Part shown: piece after piece, positions 12,509 through 25,400 of the stretch | Layout: the number at the start of each line of letters is the position of its first letter | How positions within the stretch are numbered: position 1 is the first letter of the stretch | NCBI GenBank assembly: GCA_032690845.1 | Contig: CM064421.1 | Coordinates: 37,066,963-37,130,962, forward strand | DNA length: 64,000 nucleotides | Direction: 5' to 3' | Source of the DNA: Eleusine coracana subsp. coracana | Lineage: Eukaryota; Streptophyta; Magnoliopsida; Poales; Poaceae | The notes under the pieces: generated by a model | Seen by the model: only the letters and a program-made list of their open reading frames with translations | Database searches by the model: none | What the model was told of the DNA's origin: nothing | Position numbers and translations under genes: made by a program

Positions 12509-14740
12509 TGAAAGTGCATCTATGTCCCTAGTGGGTTTTGGTGGTTGTATGACAACGTGGTTAAAGAACTGATCCTCTTTGTGAGTGTATGAGCAGGTTG
12601 TATATGAAGAATATACGTTGCATGAATATAAATGATCATCTCTGATAGTGTACAGTTGTGCAAGGAAAATAGGCTTATGTGATGAAAAGGAGAAGTGTCA
12701 AATAAATAGGTCCATATAAAGCAAGACTATGACAATCCAAGGTCTGAAATGAATATGGGATATGAAAACCATTGATAGGAGATGGTCTCAACAAATTGGT
12801 GTTGTCAAGAAAAAGATGTGATCAAGTGTTGTTCTTCTATGCACTGATCTTGGAAACAACTTGATCAAAACAATATTTTAAAGAAGAAACTCAAAAGAAG
12901 GCATAACGATGATACAAAGTTATGTGTGGCTCAAGATAGCAAGATGGTGAAGGGTTGGCATGATTTGGTCGCGATGGACCATGCACGGGAGAAGGGCAAG
13001 ATGGAGTCTTGGCCCCGAGGGACCCAAGCCATGGTGAAGGGCAGGTAGAGCGCAATCGCGATGGACCAATCAAGCTATATGTGGTCATGCATTTCCAAGT
13101 ATTATTCATTATTGGAATGTGAAGACATAATGTGACTTGTGACCAAAAAGGTGGAAATGGACATGATAAATGAAGAGTTTCCAAGTCACAAGCTCTAGGT
13201 GATGACGCTCAGCAAAAGCACATGTGACACTCCTCATGAAGCACTAAAGAGAAGAAGTGGCAAAATTCATTATCATGCAAGCTCAAGAAGAAGAATTGTC
13301 TTTTTATTTAATCTTTAGTTTAGGCATGCCGCTCTATCAAGAGGGATGCTACATGGTCTGCATTTAATGTCTCAATGCTCAAAGAAAAATCCAAGTGAGA
13401 TGAGAGAAACACAATACCTATACTCACACTAATCCTCACTGTGACAAGGAAAACCGGTGTAACCGGTTTACCAAACCAGAGGGACCAGTTTTGGTTCAAA
13501 CCTGTAACGGCTAGTTCAGGAAAACCGGTGGTACCGGTTTTTGGAACCGGTGGGACCGGTTTTGACTAGTTCGGTATAACGGCTAGTTTTCGGGGGACAA
13601 GTATAAATAGCTCCTCCACCCCTCCTTTGGAGGGGGCTGATCATGCACACGAAGAAAACACATCCAAAGCCTTGTAGAGCTCTCTCCAACACCTCTTTGT
13701 GAGGTTTGAGTGATTTGTGAGAAATCCTAAGCATTGGGTTGACAGGGATTGAGATTGAGAGCACAAAAGAGAAAATCCTACACTTGAGCATTTGAGCGTT
13801 GTGTTGCAAATCCGTGAAGCATTTGTTACTCTTAGAGGTGAATCCTACTAGTCGGCTAGGCATCGCCCTAGAGCTCCCAAGCTTGTGGTGAGCTTTGGGA
13901 AAGTTTATGAAGGTCCGCTTCACCTCCGTAAGGAAAGAAGCCAAGATAGTGGATCGGGGAAAGCGGTTGAAAGAGACCCGGCTTGCAGTGTGCTTTGTGG
14001 GCAGCTCAAGCTTCCTCAACGGAGACGTAGGGTTCACGGGTGAATCCGAATTTCGGCAAACAAATCTCCGCGTGCTTCATTTAGTTTGCTTTCTTTAGTT
14101 CTTGCTTCTTTAATTTGTGATTCATAGGTTGCATGTGTAGTTGTGCTAGTACTCTTAGTGATTACTTGCTCTAGATCTTGCATGCTCTGTTAAGATCTTT
14201 AAGTTTGCTAGAACTAAGTGGAACGTGATTATTTCCTGTTTTATACTCTCTACCCCGAGGAAACCGGTGGGTCCGGTTTCTCAAACCGGTGGGACTGGTT
14301 TTGGTCAGTGCTCAATTGTGTAGATTCTTGGTGAATCTAGTTTATGTGTATCTTGGCTACTCTCTTGTGTAGTTCACACTAGTGTAGTCCCTCTGGTTAG
14401 TGTGTTACTTATTTTATTTCTATTTGTTCCAGGAAAACCGGTGTAACCGGTTTGCAAACCGGTGGGTCCGGTTTTGGAAGTTTGTTTTCTAAGGTTGATT
14501 CTTTGTGAATCTAATTGGGGTGATTTCTGTGTTTGCTTTGATAGATTGCTTGTCTTGAGTGCTTGGTTCTTTTCTCTTTTCATTAGTTGTTTTATTCCAA
14601 GCTCTCTGACAAAACCGGTGTAACCGGTTTGCTAAACCGGAGCAACCGGTTTTGACAGTTTTAATTCCGCTGCGAGTTTTTGTTAATTTTCAGAAATGCC
14701 TATTCACCCCCCCCCTCTAGACGATATTAAGGGACTTTCA
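12509..14740 (+). mobile_element. Solo LTR of the AAACCGG-palindrome retrotransposon family
   Basis: This LTR begins TGAAAGTGC and ends GGGACTTTCA (TG...CA, with an inverted terminal TGAAAGT/ACTTTCA). It is flanked by AATAC (12504-12508) and AATAT (14741-14745), a 5-bp target duplication with one change. It matches the LTRs at 35420-37288 and 43751-45786 along its length. A TATAAATA box lies at 13602-13609. It contains about ten copies, mostly in pairs, of the AAACCGG-N5-CCGGTTT palindrome. No internal region remains, so it probably arose by LTR-LTR recombination. It is nested in the pararetrovirus and therefore younger than it. Confidence 0.93.
13602..13609 (+). promoter_or_regulatory. TATA box of the solo LTR
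   Basis: TATAAATA follows GGGGGACAAG. The same site is intact in the 3' LTR (44821-44828) but is TATAAGTA in the 5' LTR (36342-36349). It is the likely element promoter. Confidence 0.6.
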
Positions 14741-15420
14741 AATATAGTAGAAGATGCTTTCAATATTCCAAATAAACAAGAATTAATTAATAGGATACAA
14801 GGTAGTAAATATTTTTCAAAATTTGATTTAAAAGCTAGATTTTGGCAAGTTAAAATGGCAGAAAAATCAATCGAATGGACTGCATTATAAGTCCTCAAGG
14901 TCATTTTGAATGGCTTGTTATGCCATTCAGACTAAAAAATGCGCCTGCTTTATTTCAAAGAAAGATGCAAAATATTTTCAATGAAGCTCAAGAATTTATA
15001 TTGGTATATATAAATGGTATACTAATTTTTTCCAAAACTTATAAGGAACATATAGCTCATCTTGAAGTATTCTTTATAAAAGTAGAATAAAATGGTTTAA
15101 TATTATCTAAAAAGAAAATGGAAATTTGCAAAGAACGAATTAATTTTCTTTGTCATGAAATAGGAGAAGGGAAAATATATTTACAAGAACATATTGCAAA
15201 AAAAATATTACAATTCCTGATACCATGAATGATACTAAGTTTTTATAGCAATTTTTAGGAATTGTCAACTATGCAAGAAATTACATAGATAACTTAGCAA
15301 AGCTTGCAGCTCCATTATATTCAAAATTAAGGAAAAATAACCAAAAATATTTTAACTCTGAAGACATAAAATTAGTAAGAACCATAAAAGAAAAAGTGAA
15401 AAATTTAAAACCACTAGAGT

Positions 15421-15845
15421 TACCTCTAGATGATAATTATTTTATTATAGAAACTGATGCCTCTAAGGAAGGTTGGGGTGCAATATTAAAATAAAAACCT
15501 AATAAATATTCCCCCAAGACAGAAGAAAAAATATGTCGATATGCTTCAGGAAGTTATAAATTTAAAACTATAAATAACACTGATAGAGAAATTTTAGTTA
15601 TAGTTTCTACAATAAACGCATTTCGTTTATACTTTGGATTCAAAGAATTTACCGTACGAACATATTGCGAAGCAATTTGAAGATATTACAATCAAATTAA
15701 TAGTAAGAAAAGCTCGACTAGAAAGTGGATATTATTTGAAGATATCATCACTGGAAATGGTTATAAAGTTCATTTTGAGCATATAAAGGGTAAAGATAAC
15801 AAGTTGCCTAACTTGTTTTCGCACTCTTCTATTTTGCTGGAATGA
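15421..15845 (+). pseudogene. Pararetrovirus ORF1: RNase H region
   Basis: This region carries the RNase H signature ETDASKEGWGAIL and, downstream, TDREIL with the usual acidic residues. In-frame stops occur near 15492 and 15678. The frame ends in TGA 15843-15845, which overlaps the ATG of ORF2. Confidence 0.82.
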
Positions 15846-16501
15846 AGAGAGCAATGAATACACCCGAAGTCGAATACTATACCTTTGGTTCAGATAATAA
15901 GCTGAAGGTTTTTCCGGAGAATACTTTTAAATTCAAGCTCAAAAATCATATTTTTGTAGACGAAGTTCAACAATGTCTACTAGATAATTTTTGGCACCAT
16001 TATAACAATAAGAAAGAAGATAAAGGGTATTATTTGGCCATATTAAATAGCCTTTCTGAATACTTTCATATGATCAATGGAATGCTACCATCATCAGAAT
16101 GCCTAGAAAATATACTGTCAAAGCCTTTATATATAATATTCAATGGAAAGAGGCCAGGAATATATACATCCTTTGAAGAAATAGTGATCCTAAAGAAAGA
16201 CAGGGAAAGAAGAAAGGGATCCCCATTATTTGCAAAATATATGGATGTAGATGAAGCATTGGTCAAAGCCAGAATGGCCATAGGGCCAAATTATTATATA
16301 GAACCAGCTGCAAAAGATTATATTCAAAATTATAGGCTGGTACAAAAAAATAAGAAAAATTCTGAAGAACCAATAATTACAAAATTGAAAGAACCAATTG
16401 GGTTTAAGGTAAAAGAAGAAGGTAATACTTCTATGAAAATGACATACAAGGAATGTTTAATAAAAGGAGTTAATCCTTTGGATGGAGAATACATTGACTG
16501 A
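15842..16501 (+). CDS. Pararetrovirus ORF2, viroplasmin-like domain protein (219 aa)
   Basis: This is the longest intact viral frame. Its ATG overlaps the ORF1 stop as ATGA, an arrangement typical of termination-reinitiation. Residues about 96-140 contain LYIIFNGKRPGIYTSFEE followed by an ALVKA-type helix. This resembles the viroplasmin (Cauli_VI) / RNase H1 N-terminal fold of caulimovirus inclusion-body proteins. After the stop at 16499-16501 the same frame continues as a Glu/Lys-rich coiled coil to about 16708, so the ancestral protein was longer. The rest of the protein I do not recognise. Confidence 0.72.
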   Translation: MKRAMNTPEVEYYTFGSDNKLKVFPENTFKFKLKNHIFVDEVQQCLLDNFWHHYNNKKEDKGYYLAILNSLSEYFHMINGMLPSSECLENILSKPLYIIFNGKRPGIYTSFEEIVILKKDRERRKGSPLFAKYMDVDEALVKARMAIGPNYYIEPAAKDYIQNYRLVQKNKKNSEEPIITKLKEPIGFKVKEEGNTSMKMTYKECLIKGVNPLDGEYID

Positions 16502-16912
16502 AAGCTGGAAGAAAAATTTGAATCAATAGCACCTGAATGGAAGAAAGAGATAAAAGAAGACATTTTGAAAGAACTAAAAAAAGAAATAAATGAAAAGTTT
16601 GGAGAAATGCAGAAGAGATTTGATGATAAAATTACTAGTTCATTCTTAGATGAAGACATTATGGATATTGGAGGGCATAGGCAACCTCCAGAACCCGAAC
16701 AGAATTAACCCACCAAATATAAATAAAGACTCAAAATATAGAGAATTATAATCTCTATATGCAAAAGCGTGGTGATACTAATAAAATTACTCATAAAAAT
16801 ATTAAGAGTGATACTCTCAAATAGGAAGCGTGGTGTGACCCTATAATTAGCTAGACCAATATAGGCCAATGGTCGCAGCATAAATAATATCATATCGTAA
16901 AGCATCACAGAA

Positions 16913-18127
<1,215 letters not shown>

Positions 18128-18144
18128 CTTGAATGCCAATTCAG

Positions 18145-19049
18145 GGATGCACACATCCAGTGAGGGCACACTTTTTAGAAGATATATCAGAGAGGTTGGG
18201 CTACAAGTTTACCTCAAGCAATCAACTTGATGATTATGGCCATCATAAAGTCTGGAAAACTCTGAGGCCACTATTGCCTAGAAAAAGGAAAAACAAGATC
18301 ACCACACTTGTTGATGTACTCTTTCTCTACAAAGGTCAACATGTGTAATTCTTGTTCAACATCATTCAGATACTATTATATAAAATGCAGGATGCCCTTA
18401 AAAATTCAAGCTTTAAGACATGGTTCCAGAACACGTGATTCTCTTGCAAACTGGACTCCTGATTGCATAGGCTTCAACCTCATAGAGGTTGTCCTCTGTC
18501 ACATATGTCGCAAAGAGCGACCTGGTGCTGTTTTAGTCTTCATGACTGGACGGGATGATATTAGTTGCTTGAAAGATCAACTAAAAACACATCCATTGTT
18601 AGGTGATCCGAACAGAGTTCTACCGCTTGCATGCCATGGTTCCATGGGTACTTCTGAGCATGTAATTTCTCTAACCTTGCAGCGAGGTAGTTTATATGAT
18701 TCCTATTGTGGTCACTAAATCAAACATTAAATATATTGCATAAATGCATCTCATGCACTATAGATTATTAGATTTATCATTTAATAGTTGTTTGATCTTC
18801 GGTTTTCTTGGTAACTACTCTGTGTTTCAAATATGTATTTGTTTCTTGTTGATCGCAGCGGCTAATTTTTGTGAAGCCACCTCCTAATGTCCGTAAGATA
18901 ATCCTTGCTACAAGCATGGCAGGAACAAGTATTACGATAAATGATATCGTTTTTGTTGTGGATTGTGGTAAAGCAAAGGAGACGACATATGATGCTCTAA
19001 ATAATACTCTCTGCTTACTCCCGTCATGGATTTCAAAAGCTTCTGCCCG
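18145..19049 (+). pseudogene. DExH-box RNA helicase pseudogene, C-terminal helicase half, truncated
   Basis: Exons are 18145-18315 (HPVRAHFLEDI), 18391-18661 (RKERPGAVLVFMTG, then LACHGSM of motif IV-V) and 18859-19049 (PPPNVRKIILAT, then VFVVDCGKAKETTYDALNNT). Two bases appear missing near 18421, which shifts the frame. The codon before the donor at 18662 is changed from the usual glutamine. Motif V reads ATSMAGTSIT instead of the family ATNMAEASIT. The expected next exon (QRRGRAGR motif VI) and the OB-fold C-terminus are absent downstream, so the gene is truncated as well as frameshifted. Confidence 0.87.
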
Positions 19050-19900
19050 GTAGGTAAATCCATACCTTCAATTTTTCTGTATCATTTTTCATCAACAAAT
19101 CTTTCTTTTCTGTCTCAAAGTTTTGTAAAAAATATATTTGAGCCCACTTGTCACTAAGTAATCTTCTCGTCCGCTTTATTTTTGCACATCTTGTATGTGG
19201 TATTAGTGAACTCATGTCTTGGCTCTTCATTACCTGTACTATTTGCCTGTTATGAGGGCTTGTCTTAATTTTGAGGCTTGTGTTCTGTTCTATTATGAAT
19301 TCCAACATAAGAACTTTACACCATGGGTAACATCAAGACTAAAGGTTGTACTTCTATCTGCGATAATTTGGTGACTGTACCTGTTAACAAAACTTACCCT
19401 TTCAACAGGTTTGGACAGTTGACATTTTCTTGTTGGTCATTTTAAGTTAAAGCACATGCAGGACATAGTGCTACTCATGCGTATTTTGTATTTTATTTGT
19501 TGAACTTTCCAGAAAACAATACTTCTGTTTTAGACTATGTTGACCTCAAGTATGTATGGCAGGAAACCAGAGCTCTAATCAGATTTAAGGGACTATGTTG
19601 ACATTGTTTGGCCTTTGTTATATTCTGAAAATCTAGATTCTGTTCAATTAGAAATATTGCTTTGTAGATTCTGTTATCAGAAGTATTGATCCTCAATTGT
19701 TTAAACCGTTTGCTCTATTGTACCAATGCAGGATGGACAAGTATTAAAGATGCAATTCATCATTGATGCGTTGTCTTTTTCTGGGAATGGATATGGACCC
19801 AGCCTACCCGAAGATATCAAATACTGCCTTGAACACATAAACAAGGGTTGAATTTAAATGTGCACTTCAATAGAGCTGGCAGACACGATGTATTTACTTT
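19050..19900. other. Region after the truncated helicase, with a possible orphan exon
   Basis: This AT-rich sequence may be remaining helicase intron. At 19732-19850 a block after a good acceptor (ACCAATGCAG) translates to IIDALSFSGNGYGPSLPEDI and ends in a stop. I do not recognise it. It could be an exon fragment of another gene. Confidence 0.3.
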
Positions 19901-20708
19901 ACCTATGCACTATATAAAGTACTGGTAAAGGGACATACTAGTTTCTGATTTTGAAAAATGGATAAATTTGGCTAAGTGCATTAATGTAATAATACATCTT
20001 GTCTCTTTAGTTCAATTGTTTGTTGAATGTTGATGTGGTTCAAAGTGTTTCTATATTTTTTTATATTTATTGGAAAGCATGCAAGTGCTACTATAATTTT
20101 CAAGTGGGAATAACAAATTATATCACTAAATTGTTTGACAACGAGTAAATTTCTTTTAATATCTATAGCACGTGCGTATCGCACATGCACAATACTACTA
20201 TATAATCGTGTATATTAGAGGTGTGGTTGACAAATTAGACAGCCGTAGTCAGCTGCATCTAAGAAACAATCAACCACGTTTTTGTGACTTATTACACTTA
20301 GAACACCTATGCACTATATAAAGTACTGGTAAAGGGACATACCAGTTTCTGATTTTGAAAAATGGATAAATTTGGCTAAGTGCATTAATGTAATAATACA
20401 TCTTGTCTCTTTAGTTCAATTGTTTGTTGAATGTTGATGTGGTTCAAAGTGTTTCTATATTTTTTTATATTTATTGGAAAGCATGCAAGTGCTACTATAA
20501 TTTTCAAGTGAGAATAACAAATTATATCACTAAATTGTTTGACAACGAGTAAATTTCTTTTAATATCTATAGCACGTGCGTATCGCACATGCACAATACT
20601 ACTATATAATCGTGTATATTAGAGGTGTGGTTGACAAATTAGACAGCCGTAGTCAGCTGCATCTAAGAAACAATCAACCACGTTTTTGTGACTTATTACA
20701 CTTAGAAC
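19901..20708. repeat. 404-bp tandem duplication (two copies)
   Basis: 19901-20304 and 20305-20708 are nearly identical head-to-tail copies, with only about two substitutions seen, so the duplication is young. Each copy contains a short hairpin (GTGCG-TAT-CGCAC) near its end. Confidence 0.95.
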
Positions 20709-21108
20709 ATGGAAACAATAGACCCGTTTAAAGATTTCTTGCACATATACGTGGATAGAATAGATGGAAACTAAGATTTCCTATTTACTAAGACATTGAC
20801 GATTCCTTGAAAGATCAATATGTCCAAAGGCAAACGTCGCTACGAAAACTCACAGGCACCCCCCTGCTCTTGACGACATCCTTGAGCGCAGATAGAGTAA
20901 GAGGAGGTGGAACTACAACAACACTAACCGATGAAGGCATCAAAACACATGTATGATTATAATTACAAGGATAATTTGAACGATTTTAAAACAGTAAAGA
21001 AAGAAACCTGATAGACGCTCATATATTTTATCTCATATATCTGAGTAATTTATTTCTATTTTCCGTTCCCATGCTATATTTTTCATTTAGAAACATAATT
21101 TACGCTAG

Positions 21109-21138
21109 CCCGTGCGGGAGCACGGGTCGATTCACTAG
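21109..21138 (+). mobile_element. Helitron-type 3' terminus
   Basis: A perfect 7-bp stem, CCCGTGC / GCACGGG, with loop GGGA lies at 21109-21126. It is followed by 8 bases and CTAG (21135-21138), then T. A hairpin 8-12 bases before a CTRR end at an A/T site is the hallmark of a Helitron 3' end. The 5' TC end was not found. The tandem duplication at 19901-20708 may lie inside the element. Confidence 0.65.
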
Positions 21139-21242
21139 TTGAATAAATGCAGAAGAAAGCTTATGTTGCTTGCTGATACTTTTTTTTCGAATTAATTGTT
21201 GAGAACAAAACCTTAGTGATCAAGTTGATGACCGTGTTCATA

Positions 21243-22200
21243 TGTGTTAGAGAGGAAACTTAATGGTTAAGTTTCTGCACGTATTCACACGTGTCCGAAC
21301 GGATGCGTCCCTTGGTACTCTTTTGGTATAAATTATAAACTCTACAGTGATAATGAGAACAACGATTTATTTGTCTCCACTTTGTCTTCCTTTACTTTAA
21401 CATGTTATCAAGCACGCTCTCTAATCCACAGAGCACCAAGAGAGGAGAAGTCGGCGAGAACTGAGTTCAGTCGAAAGAACTCGTCGAGACTTACTTTCAA
21501 CCGCTACAGAACGAGGAACAGAACTCGTGAAGAAGACGAGACCGAAGGCCTCTGCACAATCAACCATCGATGAGGATTTTTCCCAATTAGATGGCCACGG
21601 AGGCGGGAGGCCTGATCCCCATCAAGAATGAATTATTTCTTCTGCTCCAACATCAAGGCATCACGAACCTTGGAGATGCCACAGACATCATCAAGACGAC
21701 CTCGCCGGAATCAGAAACCAGCGCGAACAGAAGAAGAATGAGGAACGCTTGCCTGATCTATCGGGTAACAGAATTCCAAGTACGCTGAAATCCTGAAACC
21801 CCTGCATGTCAGCGTCTAACAAATTACCTGACCAGGGAACTGGGAAGTGGAATTTTAGAACGAAGAGAAGATGTAAACGCAAGATAGACTATCTTCATCA
21901 TTCAAAAAACTCCATTCGATTTGCAGAACACTTTTGGATAAATCAAATTCAAGCAAATGGCATCAGACGATGCAGATCAAATGGTTACACAAATATAGAA
22001 TGTCCAGGGCAAAATTCTGAAGACAAAATTGCTCTCAATACACACCACAGAAGGCAAAGATTGCTCCCGATACACAACACGGAAGGCAAAATTGCCCACG
22101 ATACAGGCATACAACAAATCTCATAACCTATAACTAGCTAATTGTGTTCTTGGCCGGATACATGACAGATAAACAAATATGCCATCAACAAATTCATGTC
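21243..22200 (+). mobile_element. Degenerate LTR-retrotransposon remnant (LTR end and internal start)
   Basis: 21311-21398 contains an AT-rich box (GGTATAAATTATAAAC) and is repeated at 52844-52933, so it belongs to a dispersed family. It is followed by TTATCAAGCACGCTCT, which looks like a decayed primer-binding site. Charged open frames at 21591-22126 might be gag remains, but no domain is recognisable. Confidence 0.4.
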
Positions 22201-22412
22201 AAAGAAGAAAGACATCTAGGGACCTAACTATTTATACTGTTAAAGACATCTAGGGGCGTTTTGATGGTGATAACAATGACAGCTTCGTCCTGGAAAAGTT
22301 CCATTGCCTTTCCGGATGTATCCAACAATCAACTGTTGCAGCTACAGTTGCAGCTAGCCACAGGTGCCTGAAGTCTATGCTACAGAGCCATGCTGCTGTG
22401 TCTTTTTTAGCT

Positions 22413-25400
22413 TCACATGAACAACTCTTTCGACAGTAGCTGCTGGGCAAGGTATTGTCCTTCTGGTTCCTCGAGGTAAATTTTGTCATTCAAATAATTC
22501 TGTAGATTGTTGACAGCCTCAGTCTGCAATTTGGAGCCTTGTTCTTTCAAAGCTGGTAAAAGGCACCGTGATATTACATCCAGAATCTTCAGGAACTGTG
22601 ATCCATACTTCTTGTGAAGTGCAAAACCAGCCATCTGAAGATGATAAAGTTCTGATTAGCCAAGTGCACCAAAAAAACTAGGGGGGGTTTCAAGCGGACT
22701 ATTACCTTTAGGAAAGCATGAAGGGCATATGCAGTGGCTGTGGTAGCTGGGAGTGCATTGAGGAACATGGCAAGCCATTTCCATCCCTCAGATAAGCCGT
22801 GAGGATGCCGTACACCTTTGATTTCTGTCTGTAAATGAAGTTAGGGAGTCAAATTTCTGTTCTACCGCAACACAGCAGATTATTGGACAGAGGCTTATTT
22901 TTTCTAAAAAAACACACCAGCAGATAGATGACATTACAACGCAGGTACGTAGCAAAGCATGTGGAATAGAACTGTACACACCTGAATCATTGCAGCATAC
23001 AGTTTGACGTATGCAACGACATATGTCAGATAACTCTCAGTGCTTTCAAGCTGTCCGTTTTCTTCCTGGTAACCTATCAATCTGTAATAATCTCTATTTC
23101 GTGCTTGTGCCTAAGAAAGTACAGATACCATGAGAAAAATTCCAAAGCTTAACATAATATCTTGACGGTACATAAAACACAATCTGGACCATATATATGC
23201 TGCATTCAATTCTATTAAAAGAAAGAATAAGCATCATTTTGAGAATAAAAATATGCTAATAACGTTCAGGGAAACCAAAGAAATAATTGTATGTTTCTCG
23301 TCACAAAGTGTAAATAAATTGTGTGAGTTCAGTACTGTGTAGACTTACATTCAAAGCATGGAGATGCTTTGGAACTGTGTATATACAAACTCTGTGGAAC
23401 TCAGCTAGAATATAATCCATAGCATCAGGTACCTGGACACAAATGACATATCATGTGGGCATGAAATGAAAAACATAAATACTACTCTTAGCAGTTCTGG
23501 TTAGACTGCATCAAAAGATTTCATGTAAGCAAAGATTGCAGGTAATAAGATATAAGAAAGGTCTTCATATTGGTGACATTGTATTTATTAAATAGTCTTG
23601 CAGCAAATACAACAAGTGCCCCAAACCGTAAGAAACAAGAAAAGCTAAGCGCTTATGCCATCCTGTCACCATGATGGCTGCAAATTTAGTCAGAAAACAA
23701 GGCCACCTTCTGTCCCCTACTTTGTTTCAGGGAGAGTTTTTTCATTCATTGAACCCTAATTTGGAACTGATGGGGCTCAAACCCACAGCTTCCAACTTGA
23801 CAGAGCGGTGCTCTAACCAGTTGAACAACAACCCCTGCAGGGTGTATGGCATACCTATTCTTGAATAGAACCATAACAAGATTCCATATCTGTCACTCTA
23901 AGAAATAAATGAATCATACCATATACTACAAGGAGCTCTCTACCAGTCAACCAAGAAAGAAGAGAATACGACAACAACCAAAGCACCAGCTCACTTAGGG
24001 TAGAAGTTGAACTGCAGTTTATGAGACTGTTGCTTTCTTTCATGAGCATCAAGTAATATGTCCTATACCTGAACTTGAAATAGCATGCCTTTCAACATTC
24101 CTCTATCTAAGCCATCCGATTCAAGGACGAATAACACTACCTATTGATATTTGTTCCATCTTACTGTTAAAAGATAACAGAAAAGCAATTTATGGTCATA
24201 ATACTTTGTGTTTGATATGGCAGAATAATTTCCAAGCTTCTATCTTTCTCAAACAAAATTTTCTAAGAATTCTATTTCCCCAAATTCGAGTTGAGCTAGT
24301 GGGTTGTCACATGAATAATAAACACTTGTTCCCTACTAGAAGCAACTAACTTTATGCATCAATATAACAACCAATAACCAAGATCACAAGATGTGTTCCG
24401 ATGTCTTCTGGAATACAAAGGAGCTGTCAATGCAACTATTTATTCAGAAAATTTCGGTTGACAGAATCTTGGTCAACTATGTTACAATACTCATAGGTAA
24501 AAATTAAATTAAAGCAAACTAGCAAAAATACTCCTAAGAACACAACAATAAGTAATAAAAAAAGGATAATAGAAGAAAACCTGGTTTGTGACTAACAACA
24601 TGACATATCCACAAGCAAAAGCCAAATTTCCAAAGGTTTTGTCCTTTGTATTTCTACTCTTGACAATTGAAATAATCTGCAAAGCCATAAGAGTTCAGAA
24701 GAATTAGTAAGTAAATATTAAGAACAATATCATTGTATAAGGGGGAAGAAAAGGTGAATCATAGGATTCCAAAGCCTAGTAGATAAGAGGGCCAAGAAAT
24801 CCTAAGAAGTTGATGAAGAATAGACAACTTGATAGGAAACAAATATCGTTTGACATTCCATATTAGAGAACCATATTGGCATTCCACAGACATATACACT
24901 ATTCATTTTATAAATAAAAAAAAACAGGGAGTCAGTACCTTGTTTGCAAATATACAACAAGCAATTGGACGGGGACAATCCTGTCCATCTAAAGCTTTAA
25001 TAAGCTCACTGGCCCTTGCTCTGCAAGAAATAACTTGCCATTAAAAAAAATGCTCGGATGAAATATACAAGTATCGTGTTTCCTTATGCATTTATCATAC
25101 ATAACAAACAGCAAGAAACGAGAAGATTTGTGAAAAAAAGTTCAAGCTATGCAATTCTCAATTATTATGATCCAAACTTATTAAGACCTAATTCATTTCT
25201 ATTAAGGTATGAGGGCATAAGGCAAACATAACACAGAACCATTGATGTTTAGCAGGTTAGAAAGAGCCAAATGTCGCACCCAAAAACACAACTAGTTTCA
25301 GTAAACTTATGCTGCATATCATAGTTAGAAGTTCGAACTGGTGGTTAACTGGATTATTCATAAATTTCATCAATCATTAACTCAGATCAAGTTGACAAAA

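Larger units (their letters stand above)
12147..15420 (+). pseudogene. Pararetrovirus ORF1: reverse transcriptase region, split by a solo LTR
   Basis: The N-terminal RT segment (12147-12508) contains the fingers region with RMVINYKRLN. It is interrupted at 12509 by a 2.2-kb solo LTR and resumes at 14741. The catalytic box, normally YxDD, reads Y-I-N-G at about 15007-15018, so both catalytic aspartates are lost. Further stops occur near 14887 and 15088. Both flanks of the LTR lie in the same frame. Confidence 0.88.

Noticed and set aside
18133..18348. Frame starting MPIQGCTHPV as a new gene start
   Set aside because: The first codons are intron; the acceptor TTCAG at 18144 starts the helicase exon.
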